Origin: Branchiostoma floridae
Taxonomy: Eukaryota; Chordata; Leptocardii; Amphioxiformes; Branchiostomatidae
Direction: 5' to 3'
NCBI RefSeq assembly: GCF_000003815.2
Contig: NC_049982.1
Coordinates: forward strand, 8,994,717 to 9,058,716
DNA length: 64,000 nucleotides
Part shown: piece after piece, positions 23,901 through 35,624 of the stretch
How positions within the stretch are numbered: position 1 is the stretch's first letter
Layout of the letters: the number at the start of each line of letters is the position of its first letter
Notes under the pieces: generated by a model
Told to the model about the DNA's origin: nothing
The model's database searches: none
What the model saw: only the letters and a program-made list of their open reading frames with translations
Made by a program: the position numbers and the translations under genes

Positions 23901-26900
23901 AGCTGTTAAATCTGAGGCACCTAAAAAATAAGATTGCGTACCTGAGAAAACTGCGATTTACTAATCTGATGATGAATCAATCCAACCATCATTGATTGCA
24001 GTAATAGCTTAAATGTTGCAGGTAAAAGGTATTTTTTCTCATTTAATGGTTAAGATTTCATTAAAGTTACATGTGTCTAGTACAAGTTGGGAAGACAACC
24101 TGTAAAGGTGAATTATATCACCTGTTTTGTTTTCCTCTCTATTGTATTTAGACACTGTGGTAACTTCTAAAGACAAAGAAACAAGATTCACCAGTGTCCT
24201 GTGGTCTGCAGACAGAGCTGTCCATGTCTGAGTCAATACTGGAGTGGGACTCTCGTCTGGTCAGCTGGACCCCACTGTCTCTTCTGTGGATGCAATTTAC
24301 AGGATAATTATCATATAGCCAGACAACGTCGACCAATCAGAAGGCTCCATTTCCCCCATAACCCAGGTCATTAACACCCCATATACTACCTGTATTCAGG
24401 CTATAGGTCTCGTTCTCAGGGTATTGTCAACCATTAGTGATTAGAGGAATCCTTACAACGCTGGGAACGAGAGCCACAAAATGGCATGCAGTTCAGAGAA
24501 CAAAACGTGGAATAGAGCACAAACAGTGATGTTATGGCAGGTGCAGGGAGTGGTGGTAAGATTTTATCGCCCGGCCACACAGGTAAGAAGGTAGGGAGAG
24601 CAAGAATCCACCCCGTCCAGCAAGAAAAAAGGGCCACAACAAACAAAAACTGAATCTCATCAATGGGCTAATATTATTCTGTAATGTAATGCGCTCTTCA
24701 GGGCTGAGTCGTTACAGCTAGATATATGACAATGTCTAACACTAATTCACCTTTATTCGTTGGGTAACCTATATCCGTTGCTTTTAAATGCAGGGTACGT
24801 AGGCACATCAAGTCGACAGGTGATAGTTTTAAACTGCAATATCCTGAAAATATTGCAATTGGAAACTAACGTCCGTCGACGTGATATCCCCAAATACCCT
24901 GTTTTTAAAAACAACGGATATAGGTAACTCAACGGATAAAGGTGAACTAGCGTTATATGATAATAACGTTAATGACCCGCTTTCCTTCGGAGTATACAGA
25001 CTTGGTTGCTTCACTCAGTACTATAGGAACCGGCTATGAATTATGGCACTGTATACACCTCATGGCGGGTCATTAACTCTATAAGTCATTAAGTCTATAC
25101 TAAACCTCTTATGAGTTGTCAAGGAAAATAACATTTGGTGCCTTCAACTTTGTTTTACATTCTAAATGCATGAATATCTCACATCCACTCCTGCTGATTG
25201 GGAAGACACATTTTTTTTACCTGATGTCAGATCGGTCCACATCATATCCAGAGTCTGTGTCATATACCGGCTCTCTGGAGGAGGAGGAGGGGGCAGCTGT
25301 GTCCTGTTCTGTTGAGCTGTCTGCTGTGTGGTGGTGACCATGTTGGCCCACCATGAGGCCTGCCATTAGAATATAACAAAATCCAAGCATTCAGGTTTCC
25401 AAACTTTCCATCATAATGATGTATCTTTAACTTAGTGTCTGAAATAGGCAATTAATAAAATTTGGCGAAAGTTATATACCTCTAGCAACGAAGATAAAAC
25501 TTTTTCCTAAACTTAAGGTCCAACATGGCCTTGGTCTGGATACCTTAGCATGATGATGATTATGGCAATTGATAACCTAAAAGTAAAACTCTGGAATAGA
25601 CCCAAGCTCCGGCGCACTGAGGGCACTGCCTGGCAATGTGCATGATTTGTAATATGCCGGTTTCACTCCTCTGGCAGTTTTTGATATTATAGGCTACCGT
25701 TAAGGATCTGCTTGGAGATTACAGGATTGGGTAAAAATGAGGGTTAGGCAGAGTTAGAAGGTAGACCTATAATCACAATCATTGAGCTACTCTCATATTT
25801 ACCTAAGTCACGCACATTACCGAAAGATTGTGCTCTCGCAAGACCAGCTTTTGTAATGGAACCAGAGTTACGAAAGGGGTCTATCAGAGTTTCTACTCCA
25901 TTAAGGCAGGAAGCAAACAACTTCTATCGTGACGAATTGATAAAGCATGCCCAACTCACCCCTGAGGAGACCCATCCCAAAGAGGTAGAAAGCCAGTGAA
26001 ACTCCCCCGATGATGACCATTAGAAGTGGACTCTCCACAAGTTCAGGCATGATGAGCCGCTTGAAGGACTCCACCAGGATGGAGAAACACATGGCCAGTA
26101 GGAAGATACAGTTCACCAACCCTCCCAGCACCTCCGCTCGCACCCAGCCGAACGTGTTGATGTGTACCACTCTCTTCTTGGAGAACTGCAGTATCAACGT
26201 CCAACTTTCAGAAATGTCCAACAAAACTTTGAAATTCATAAATGTCCCACATATTATAAAGGCACACAACCTTATTTTACCTCTCTAGCAACATTTCGAC
26301 CGACTGTCTGCTGTCTTAATTATGGTGAAGTAAACTTGTCCTGTTGTGTGCTGTGATGTAACACAATAGGACAATACATGTACTTCACCCTTACCTGATG
26401 AAGACAACAGTCTGACAGTCCGTTGGAATGTTGTAACATTGATTGCATACCTGAGAAAACTGTGTTGGACATTGATTCACAAATCTGATGAAACTTTTTA
26501 CGGGTTTCAGATATGTCATAGTCATTTTTGATACCATGCCTTTTGGATGATTTTCATGTTATGTAGGAATTACTGATTGGCCTGGTTTCCGAATCTAATG
26601 TAGCTATGAGTCTCTGTGTTCTCAAACAGACTTGGCACCTAACTCCTAAGATTTGGATACCAGGCTAATTACTGATTGCAGGAACTGTCTGATATTTTTC
26701 ACTGTCTATGCCCTTTTCATGAATTCCACCTGCTACAAAAGTAATGAACCCTACTTTCTAATGTCCAGCACAGATAATGTCAGTAAAAGATTTATAACCA
26801 TAAAGTGTAATCAATCGACAAAGAATTTGCTGCATCAGACAGCACCTTAAAAATAGTGTGCAATCTCATTGCTCAATCATGCAAACTAATAATTATGGGT

Positions 26901-27655
26901 CATCACTCTGCCTTTTGGCCTCCGGCAGAACAACAAAATTTTTTTCGTCCAATGTTGTGAAAATACCTAACTGTGGTCTACAATGTAAACAAAGAAAAGG
27001 TGAACAAAGTACAGAATAAACTGCCGTAAAATTGTGTGTTTCTAAGAATCATTCCAGCAAAACCTGGAAATGTATTTGGACAACATACATACTTAGGGCT
27101 AAAAACTTTTTTATAGGTGCACTAGCGCATGTAATTAAAAAATCTAGGTTTGTATGTGCACAGAATCATTTGAGTACACAACATGAAATGGAAGAACTAA
27201 AATTCTAACAGACCTTCAACATTCTAAACAAGTAACCATTAATCAATCAATCAATGATTGATGCAACAAAGATTTTTCAAATACATGTATCAAGAATATG
27301 CTGTATATTGGCATACAATTAGTCTTTAAAGTACATGAACATTTCATGGACATGTTGTAAAGTACACTGATGGCCATCACCTAGTCAAGATTTGGTGCAC
27401 ACCTCCTGAATTTTGGGTGCTGGACAGTGGATCTGCACCCAGTGTTTCACACCTTAACACTTTTCAGGTACAACTCACCCTCATGGCAGACAGGCCTACT
27501 ATCAGGGACACCATGTCTGACAGACAATGGAAGGAGTCTGCAACTAGTGCCATGGAGTTAGTCACATAACCAACAATTATCTCCACCACGAAGAAGAGTC
27601 CGGTGAGGACGATCAGCGTCATAAGACGGCAGGTTTTCCCATCGTAGCGTCCCAT
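20962..27655 (-). CDS. ZnT1-type zinc exporter (SLC30A family), paralogue A
   Basis: Coding exons, 5' to 3' on minus: 27655-27479, 26185-25960, 25359-25221, 24283-24192, 23876-23729, 23309-23266, 22733-22654, 21801-21610, 21273-20962; 469 aa. Cation diffusion facilitators export Zn2+ in exchange for protons; ZnT1 acts at the plasma membrane. Seen here: six membrane segments, H43-xxx-D47 in TM2 and H227-xxx-D231 in TM5 forming the HDHD transport site (H43 points to zinc, whereas ZnT10-type proteins have Asn there), a cytoplasmic loop about 135-212 with HGHHH, and a C-terminal domain about 303-366 with NIHELHVW and GIHSTTIQPEF. The Cys-rich tail (C-x-C-x3-C, CC) ends in SCL, a possible PDZ ligand. 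A candidate acceptor, inverse of CTGGAA, puts the start of a 5' UTR exon at about 27707. Paralogue B at 44792-49527 has the same intron positions and phases. Confidence 0.93.
21918..22022. repeat. Dispersed repeat, TAGCCTGATTTAATC family
   Basis: A block of about 90-105 bp opening TAGCCTGATTTAATC and closing TTTGTGTTACACAGACT-like. Other copies lie at about 28134-28227, 38693-38790 and 38882-38990, the last with a diverged end. No protein or RNA gene recognised; probably a small mobile-element derivative. Confidence 0.6.
23495..23658. repeat. MITE with about 37-bp TIR in intron 5 of zinc transporter A
   Basis: The left end TATAGGAGAATTCTTTTACA and the inverted right end TATAGGAGAATTCTTTTATA match, and the match continues to AATTAGTAC. 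The element is 164 bp, non-coding and intronic; paralogue B lacks it in the corresponding intron. Confidence 0.75.
24399..24475. repeat. Tiny inverted-repeat element
   Basis: GGCTATAGGTCTCGTTCTCAG at the left and CTGGGAACGAGAGCC at the right are inverted partners enclosing about 40 bp. It lies in intron 3 of zinc transporter A. Confidence 0.4.
24739..24953. repeat. MITE with about 60-bp TIR, CTAGTTCACCTTTATCCGTT family
   Basis: The left CACTAATTCACCTTTATTCG and the inverted right CGCTAGTTCACCTTTATCCG continue as near-perfect inverted arms through ACCTATATCCGTTG to CAGGGTA. The element is about 215 bp, in intron 3 of zinc transporter A. Confidence 0.8.
26287..26436. repeat. MITE with ACATTTCGACCGACTGTC-like TIR
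   Basis: The left GCAACATTTCGACCGACTGT and the right end (inverse GTTACAACATTCCAACGGAC) form imperfect inverted arms of about 40 bp. It lies in intron 1 of zinc transporter A. No coding content. Confidence 0.6.
26580..26666. mobile_element. 87-bp MITE with 12-bp flanking direct repeat
   Basis: The termini GCCTGGTTTCCGAATCT and the inverse AGCCTGGTATCCAAATCT enclose a tiny element. AATTACTGATTG immediately precedes it (26568-26579) and immediately follows it (26667-26678), which is a strong signature of transposition; the true target duplication may be 9-12 bp because the ends are slightly ambiguous. The termini resemble the TAGCCTGG element at 40481. Confidence 0.8.
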
Positions 27656-28133
27656 TGTTCCTCAGTCAAGCCCCACAGGTATGGTAGTTGTCAGAGGGTG
27701 GTGTACCCTGGAACATGGACAACACAATTGTCATGACATCTTGACTTATTGCCAGAACATATGTTTCAAATGTCTAGCCGTTAATGATCTGCAAAGAGGC
27801 TAGGCAGTACAGAAGATGGATATCTTTTTTACTTTAGCCCAAAGGAAACCACCATAACTATATCAAAACTATATTTTATTTTGTACACAATCAAATATCC
27901 GTATATATACTAGTACTATTTCAGGGCCATGCATTATCGGATTACAGTATCCTGATACGGGCCATTCACTATCAAATATACAGTATCCTGGCATGCATAT
28001 CAGATATCAGATTATGAAAAGGTGTTGCATTGTCACATACATAACAATAATTACAACACCTTAAAGGCTGTCATTTCAAAGATTGTAATGCATCCCCTCA
28101 AATATTCTATGATTAACGTTACCCATCTATATC

Positions 28134-28227
28134 TAGCCTGATTTAATCACACTTCTATACAGCCCACGTACTAGTAAGATCTGCGGGGACAGCTGGGACA
28201 GCAGAGTTTGTGTTACACAGACTTTTA
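28134..28227. repeat. Dispersed repeat, TAGCCTGATTTAATC family
   Basis: Second copy of the family at 21918-22022: it starts TAGCCTGATTTAATCACACT and ends GTGTTACACAGACT. Confidence 0.6.
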
Positions 28228-28388
28228 AGTACATTATCCTGTGTTGATTCCATCTAGATCATGTGAATCATGTACTGTGACTGGTCTAGATGTGATTGCG
28301 TGGCTGCCAATGGCTGTATGGCATGTTCTGGTCTAATGAAGATACCAGGTCTGCCCTGGGGCAAGGCTATAACTAGTATAACTTATGT

Positions 28389-28602
28389 ATAAGCCCTTTC
28401 ACAGAAATCAGAACGCATGTGCGACGGCAGGAACTCCAGGTAATATGTCAATTTGTAAAGGCCCACAAAAAGTAAACAAACCCCGTCTGGACATTGTTAT
28501 GCAAATTTGACAATTTTGGAGACAAGGACCGGCTTTACCTTTGACATATTTCCAAGAATTCCTGTCGCAGCACATGCGTTCTAATCTCAGTATTCGAGTT
28601 AT
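28389..28602. repeat. MITE, TIR ATAAGCCCTTTCACAG, copy 1
   Basis: The left ATAAGCCCTTTCACAGAAAT with AGAACGCATGTGCG is inverted at the right as GCACATGCGTTCT. The inner arms share GTCAATTTGTAAAGGCC and GACATATT. Related copies are at 35910-36133 and 37061-37302. The right extremity here ends TATTCGAGTTAT rather than GGGCTTAT, so the outermost right TIR has diverged or been lost. Confidence 0.75.
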
Positions 28603-28898
28603 CGCCAAGGCTGAATCCGTCTGACCTGACGGACGTCACTGACCCGATTCTCATTTATCATGTCGCCTGCACGTGATCAGGTCACAGTAAAGTAAACAAC
28701 AATAGAACAGACTCGGTTGCAAGCTGCACTCATTTACATGTAAATAAGCATACTAAAGCCTGTATGTTACAAAATATGCATTTTGTTGTATATTTACCAC
28801 CAGTTAACTCTCCAACATTGGACCCTGGTTTATCACTTGTGGAAAAAAAATCGAGGCCGCTGTAAGGTTATATAGGCCATGGCATTAGGGTCAGTTTA

Positions 28899-31800
28899 GG
28901 GTGTTCGGAATTACCGGTCCGGTCCGGACCGCGGAATTACCGGTCCGGTCTGTTTGGGGGGCGGAAAAACCGGTCCGATCTGTTATGCGTATAGCTACGC
29001 CCCCAGGCAGGAAATAGCAGAATTGCAATTTGTATGGTGTGTTCCCGTATATCACAACATGGAGCGCATTAACGCTAATGAGGTGATGATGAGCCGCGTG
29101 TCCTCGCCGTAAGAACTGATTAGCGCCTCGATTTTACAACAGTATGAATAGTAAGAATGCCGGTATCCTTCCAGTGACAGTAGTAAATCAACGCATCAAC
29201 GTAAGACCGGCTCCGGTCGGTGCGGTCTTTCATGTTGCTAGCGGAGTGCGTTCTCATCCGTACAAAATTCTTCTCTTTTTTGGTGCGAAAATGTAATCCC
29301 TAACACTTGTTTCATAATGAGAGAACTGTAGGTTGGAATGATTGGATTGTGTATTAATAATATCCATCAGAAGTTTTCTGCATTCAAAGCGGCGCACATT
29401 AGGTCGTTGACCCCGAAATACGCAGCGTGCGTGGATACGTCGTTGATCCCGAAATACGCAGCGTGCATGGATATGTGTGCGATGTTTCTTGACATATCAT
29501 ATTCTCTGTATAAATGACAGATTTTACCGAGATTGATATTGATTGTTGTCTTGCACTTGTCGCTAAAGACGAATATTTTGTTTTGATGACAACAATCCCT
29601 TGTAATCACCTGCGAAAACTCGGACGCCGACGGGAAAGACGCCCGTGTAGTTTTTAGAGCCGAAACAGTCATGGGTGACCCTAATATAGTCGAACTTAAC
29701 CAAGCCACAGCGCTAAATAGACATCGTAATTTGTATGTTGGAAATAGATTTGACAGGAATTGACCAAAGGTGGGCTTTCAATGTTTCGGCAGTCTCGTGT
29801 CGGCCAGCTGAACGCGTGGGAAAATGTTGAAACAAGAGTGACAGTCCGGGGGTGCCTGGCGTCTTACACGGAGCGCCGCGAGTCTGTGACTGTCGCAGAC
29901 TCGTGCTGATTTCGTTACACATCGAGTGCGTAGAATATAAAAATGATAATAATACTATAGAGAATCGTAAATACAGTGGTTCGTTCTTTGTTGATGTAAC
30001 GTCCTTGGTTCTTTGGAGCTCTTGGCTTGATTCATTTCCAAAAGTAAATAGCACTTGTATTTTAATTCAAATCCCATCCGCAGACCGACAATGCCACAGC
30101 CTGGCTGTTACTATGGTTGTGATTGTGATTGGCAGTCGTGCGGTTTCCTCTGTAATGATATCCCTAACCTACTTAGCATATCGGTACCCTTTGATCAGGC
30201 CGACAGAACTCCACAAACTGCCGAGGGATAGCTTTTCAGGATCGTGTAGAACTTCCTACATTACGTTAGAAATCGGAGACTAATATACCCATTACAAATG
30301 TCTCACTGAGTATAACCTTTTTTCTTTGCAAGTGGAAATATAAGATTTGCCTGAGTTGGTTATTTATCATATACAAGGTGAAATTGTAAAACCATATTAT
30401 GCCCGGTCATAACTTATATTTCTATAGATAAGCTGATGCTCCTTTGTTAGGAATTGATTGATATCATAGCTACTTTTCTAGAGGCGGACTTTTCGGATAT
30501 TTTTTTCTTCTTTGAAATTTAATATACATTGTATAATACGCTATACAATTTACATTGTATAGTGTAACCATATGCCCATGTATTTCTAGTTAAGATGATG
30601 GTCCTTGTTTAATTAGTTATTGATATCACAACTACTTTACGAGACGATACAAAACTATGTTTTCATTCGACGACTTTGCTTGAAATGATGATGCTGGTCG
30701 TCGAGGGTGCCGAGGGGCCCAACAAGACCTACCTGTTACTGACGGAGCTCTTGGGACGGAACATCGCTGACGGCCGCTCCTGATCGTCGGATAGTCGACC
30801 GACGAAATCAATACAGGGCATTCATGTGTTTTTAATGTATTTTTTGATCGTATTTGTCTGTTCAATGTTGAGTTGGCGTACGTAACTAACTAACCGTACC
30901 TGTTCAAACTTGTGAAGTCGTAACTAACATTACACTTACTTCTATGTATTAATTTAAGACATACTACTATTAGGTAGCTACATTTCTAAGTCAGAATAAA
31001 GGGATTCGGGGTTCCATCCCTTGCACACTGCTGATCGTCGGGGGTGCAGCTCCGCCAACAAGACCTAGCCTCTACCAGGCTCCGCAGATCGGTAGTTTAA
31101 TTGTAGAAAATGGACAAATAGAGTCAATGGTACGCTAGGGGAGTCAGCCGGCCAGAGGAATGGCCTGGAATACAGTTAACCTTGCAGCGATCCTAGATTC
31201 TGATGTCCTGGTTTAACAACTGACACCGACATGAGGCAATAACTATCATGACCTCTTGATTTCAAAATCTTGATATAAAAAAAATAGCATTACAGAAGTT
31301 CATCGTCCAAATATTTCAAAAATTTTGTATTTCCGATTCATACTACAAGAAATGTCGAGAGGGGGTTGTATGAATGAGCCCCAAAACAACAACAAAAAAC
31401 AGCATATAATCTTCCGATTGTAATAAATATCGCTGTTAACAGTCGTGGCGATCTATCCCCATTTTAAACATTGTTTATTGATTTTATAATCTACAACTAC
31501 ACTGCAGTTGCGAACTTTCCAAAATTATCGGTGAGAAACTTTTAAATCTCCTTTAATTTGGAGAATACACATGTACACTACATGTACACTACAGGACATC
31601 TTAAAACGTTTAAAACCTGGAAGGTAAGTTCGTACGAGAGCTTTCCATCATCATTGTGCAGCTACCAGATCGACCATCATCTATTCCAAATGTGGAAATA
31701 CGGTAGGTACCTCGCTAAATGTAAGAAGAAACTCCATGCCTTTGTCGCGGTGGCACCACATACCAGTATAAATCGCAACTGAATATGTCTAACAATTTGT

Positions 31801-33363
31801 GCACGCCTGTTGAACTTTACGATGTGGGTTTACGGTACATGTTATTCCAAAATTCCAAAATATATTAATCGGTACTAAATATCGCTATGAAATAAAGTAA
31901 ACCAAGAAACAAAATCAAACACTGTGGAAAAACAAGCTCCGTGCTGATAGTTGTATTAATATGTGCATGGCCGTTCTTTGAAAGTATGCCGTCAAAGCAA
32001 TGCGATTAACCTCCTTGGTCAAACTCAAAGAAGCCGCACCCGCCCGCATGTGTCAATCAAATTGGGCGGCGCGGCGGGAGGGCCCGGGTCAGACCCATTT
32101 TTGCTACAATTCTACCGGTATCTGAACATCTACTAAACATATTCACCCGCACAAAATATCTATTGGTTTCTATTTCAATAATGTAGGTCCCATATTTCCG
32201 CTCAAAACCACAAAGTTTGACAACATTCCTCACTTTCTGAACCCCACACAAAACCCGTATACAAGGCCGTGACGTCGTAGTATTTACGGCGTGTACATGT
32301 CGACAGCTCGTGTCATACCATTGAGAAAAGTGCCTATAAACTCTATAGTGTACATAAGATCTTTGGTCATATCTAATAGAAAGCGTAGTACGTAGTAGTT
32401 CTAAAATACATGGTTGCACCATTCCAGATAGGTATTTACCGTGCACAGATATTCCTATCAAAATTCGAAGGTGGCTTTCCGATCGCGCGCTGACCAGTGC
32501 ATGTTCCCGATCTGGATCACGCCCAGCGGCAATATCAAAGTTGCCGGTGACTTGTGTTGTCCGGTAACGTTAGATTTTCTGCGAACATGTACAGGCGATT
32601 TATATTGACGTTGCAACGGTTGCATTTATCTCAGTATTGTTTAAATACACATATTTTTGTTTGAAGAAATATTTCCAAGAAAACATGGTGATGAGGATTG
32701 CCCTTTCGTGTTAGGAAAATAGCAAAACATCGGCTAGCGATTTTACTTTTAAAAAAAAAAAACACAGTCTAGTTACGTTGCGCACGTGGTAGAACCCCGC
32801 CCTTCCGGCCAAACGCTGTTAAATTTCTGCCGTAAATCAGGCTGTTTGATTGATAATTAATGGTGTTTCATGAATATTCCGTGTACACGGTATTCAAAGC
32901 ATACATGAATATTCTGAATATTACCGACCGCTCTTCTCGTGATACCGTTCCGTAAATACGGCCGTAATTACGATCGGATTTATGGCGTGTGCACGATTAC
33001 GCTAAGCGTAATCTACGGTAACGTTAGTGTTCAAAAGTGTCGGTTTTACTGCTTTGAGTGTTGTTGGCAGTAGGTTCCGTTCAGCGTATCGGGCATGGCA
33101 AACTCTCCACCAGTGCAATGTTTATGTTAACCGTCGCCAATCGATCTGACGTAAACAGTGACATTAGCATGCGGACCCCATGCATCCAATCAATGCGCTT
33201 CATGTTGTGATATACGGGAACACAGCATACCAATTGCAATTCTGCTATTTCCTGCCAGGGGGCGTTGATACACGCAGAACAGATCGGACCGGTTTTTCCG
33301 CCCCCCAAACAGACCGGACCGGTAATTCCGCGGTCCGGACCGGACCGGTAATTCCGAACACCC
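28899..33363. mobile_element. 4465-bp Mutator-like TIR element, no recognised transposase
   Basis: Terminal inverted repeats of about 171 bp (28899-29070 and 33193-33363) begin GGGTGTTCGGAATTACCGGT. Each TIR contains an 18-bp internal direct repeat, GGAATTACCGGTCCGGTC. The element is bounded by a perfect 9-bp direct repeat GTCAGTTTA (28890-28898 and 33364-33372). A 9-bp duplication with long TIRs fits the Mutator/MULE superfamily; this is inference, since no open frame resembles a transposase (the longest, 29852-30283, is 143 aa and unrecognised). It interrupts the first copy of the zinc transporter 5'-flank unit, which resumes at 33373. The interior includes a short tandem duplication at 29403-29475 and a GC-rich stretch near 32780-32830. 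Confidence 0.88.
29403..29475. repeat. Two tandem copies of a 36-bp unit inside the MULE-like element
   Basis: TCGTTGACCCCGAAATACGC followed by AGCGTGCGTGGATACG is repeated directly with three substitutions. Confidence 0.8.
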
Positions 33364-33372
33364 GTCAGTTTA

Positions 33373-34460
33373 TACACTACAGGAGCTAGGAGCGGACGGC
33401 TAACATGTCAGACAACGCAAGTTGGAAAACTTCAGGCGAGGGTGCCAACTCGAGATAGACATGATTACCATAGCCTGGAGGCCTGGAGTCAAGTCTTGTG
33501 AGCTTTGACCCGCTCCCAACAGTTGTTTTGTAGCAGCGCCAACCAAAGCTATAAGCCAAGGACGACTGACGCAATTTTAAGTATCATATATCATGTTGCC
33601 TGAGCGTGGCTGACCTGTCACAGTGAAGTAAACAACTAGAAGACTCGGGGTGCAGTCTGCACTCATTTACATGTAAATATACATGCAATTGCTAGAGTCT
33701 GTATGTTACAAAATGTGTACTTTACGGTATACTTACCTCCAGTAAACTCTCCAACATTGGACTCTAGTATGTTATGTCCCGGGTTATGGTTATTGTAGAA
33801 AAAATCGCGGCCTGGAGCAGCCGGCCTGGATGCCGCTGTATCTAGGCCAAGGGTCATGTAACATGCAGGCCAGCTCTTCCCTCACATGTCAGACAACGAA
33901 CTAGAAAACTTTAGGCGAGGGTGCCAACTCTGGGAGCGGGACATGTTTGTCCCCGAGTCAGCCGAAGAGAGACAATCTACCAACATTGGTCCAAATAATT
34001 GGTATCACCGTCGATTCCCCATCGGTCCCCTCCAGTCTGCTGTCTACAGCTCTCCCATCCCCTTCCCCTTCCCCCTGCCCCACCAATCCTGTTCCCTTCC
34101 CCCCTTCCAATCTATCAAATTCCAGCTCCGACCCACCTGAGTTGGCGGCTTACATGTCTATTAAAACCGTGCACAGCTCAGCGGGAAGCCAGATAAAGTC
34201 ACGGTCACTGGGACTGACCAGCAGCACCGTCGGTCAGCGTCCGGTCCCAGCCCCCAAAGAGGCCGGTGAAGGAGGGCTACCTACCGTTCGGGTTACCGTG
34301 TCAGCAGTTTTGGTTGCTTTTTTTTGGGCTACGCCTCAGGGGTTCATTCTTGTCGCTACTTGGGCAACATTTGGTCAGTTTCTACTAATTATCCAGCGAT
34401 CCACGGAGCCTGTTAGAGACTAGGTTTTATTTGCTTGTTTGAACCCTTGTTTATTCATGA
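33373..34460. repeat. End of 5'-flank unit copy 1 and all of copy 2
   Basis: 33373-33540 continues copy 1 after the transposon (CATGTCAGACAACGCAAGTT, then GGCGAGGGTGCCAACTC). Copy 2 runs from CAACCAAAGCTATAAGCC (about 33540) through CTCATTTACATGTAAATA, TATACTTACCTCCAGTAAAC, GGTTATGGTTATTGTAG, CACATGTCAGACAACG, GAGGGTGCCAACTC and CACCTGAGTTGGCGGC to about 34440. The 158-codon open frame at 33947-34423 is Pro/Ser-rich, unlike any family I know, and is probably chance. Confidence 0.7.
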
Positions 34461-34625
34461 AAGCTCAAATCGCCCTGCAGGCCGCTTTTCATTGAGGTCA
34501 TAAGGGAAGAGGCAACGGCCAGACGACGCACTGATAACAGAGCAGTGTAAATATTTCTTATAAGTCTAGTGCAGGTGAGGAATCACAGGCCAGTCGTCTG
34601 TACTGTGTATGTAGCATTGTTAATA

Positions 34626-34830
34626 CAGTAGAAGCCAGTTAATTGCACGTCGGATAACCGCACACTTCGGTCAATTGCACGGAATCCCCAAATTCCAAAC
34701 CGGCTCCCATTCACTCCATTGTTAATGACTTCGCTTATCTGCACGACGAAAAGTCACTAATGTCGGATAATCGCACAATTTGTCAAACATCGTCGACTGA
34801 AAATGGGTGCTAAAAATCGGCATAAGCGGT
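34626..34830. repeat. Probable end of a pogo/Tigger-like DNA transposon
   Basis: CAGTAGAAGCCAGTTAATTG and the following CACGTCGGATAACCGCAC, preceded by TA, resemble the terminal inverted repeats of pogo/Tigger-type elements, with internal variants such as GTCGGATAATCGCAC nearby. I did not find the other end, so this is a fragment or solo terminus. Confidence 0.4.
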
Positions 34831-35620
34831 ACAAGTGGGTGGGTCCCGGGCGTGTATAAAGATATAAAGAGACGCACCCCTACTTAGGCCGCAAAGCCCA
34901 CAGAGCCGGCATTACGATATGGGAGACAGCTTGCTACATGACATACTACAGCTAGCAGGTCTCGCGAGGTTGTAAACAATCACCATGTCCATGATTGACG
35001 GCGACAAAGTAGCCCAAGGAGCTTTTATCAAGCTCCTTGAGTAGCCTGACTAAAAATCTGGGCCAGCCCTACAATTGCTGCCGCCCTAGAAGGGGGTCAT
35101 TAACCCCAGCCAGCGAGAGATTGTGTAAACACAGGCTTGAGGACAAAAGAGCGCGTTTGGGACATCCAGGATGCGCTCAGTTTTGAGCGCTCCTGGCACA
35201 TCTGGCCGGGGATGCAGGAATATCCCAGCTGTGCTTCTATCCCAAAAGTGTTTCTGGGATGGCGTACATCTGGGATAGATCAGTCCCCAATACTTCTCTT
35301 TTTTATACACCGCTGACAAACTTTCAAATATGTACTTGTCACAATACTATTGAAAAATATAGGGAGTCAATGTATATAGACAATGCACAGCAGTGTATAT
35401 GTTGTCTACTGCCATCAGATCAATTTGTTTCATCCAGGTAATATTATTTCTTATCAGCTATCCTTTGATTAAAGTTTGAATATGCAAGTTAAGTCAAGCA
35501 TTGGGGAGTTGCTACAAACAAAGGGTATTTCGTCACTCCTATTTACACAAGGACAGTACAAGTCATGTAGAGTTTTCAGGTACGCAGCCACAATAGCCCG
35601 CTCCCGCTAGTAAGCATTCG
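34831..35620. other. Repeat-rich intergenic stretch
   Basis: Contains a diverged TAGCCTGACTAAAA block near 35043 and short internal inverted pieces around 35150-35280 (CATCCAGGATGCGCTC, TGAGCGCTCCTGGCACATCT). No coding exon recognised. Confidence 0.3.
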
Positions 35621-35624
35621 CTAG

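Larger units (their letters stand above)
27656..28898 (-). promoter_or_regulatory. 5' flank of zinc transporter A, with first copy of the duplicated 5' unit
   Basis: Directly upstream of the ATG the sequence matches the 5' UTR of paralogue B (GTGGGGCTTG and AGAACAATGGGACG or AGGAACAATGGGACG), with a shared acceptor near 27708. About 1 kb further up, 28610-28898 begins the first copy of a unit repeated four more times up to 38.7 kb. The unit contains, on minus, a GAGAGTTaACTGG stretch followed by GTAAATA or GTAAGTA, a plausible donor of a noncoding first exon. Promoter function is inferred from position and duplication only. Confidence 0.4.

Noticed and set aside
29852-30283. 143-codon plus frame inside the TIR element, considered as transposase
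   Set aside because: No DDE/D-like motif, zinc finger or similarity to any transposase that I recognise; probably chance.
33947-34423. 158-codon Pro/Ser-rich plus frame in copy 2 of the 5' unit
   Set aside because: The other copies of the unit do not preserve the frame, and the composition explains the openness.
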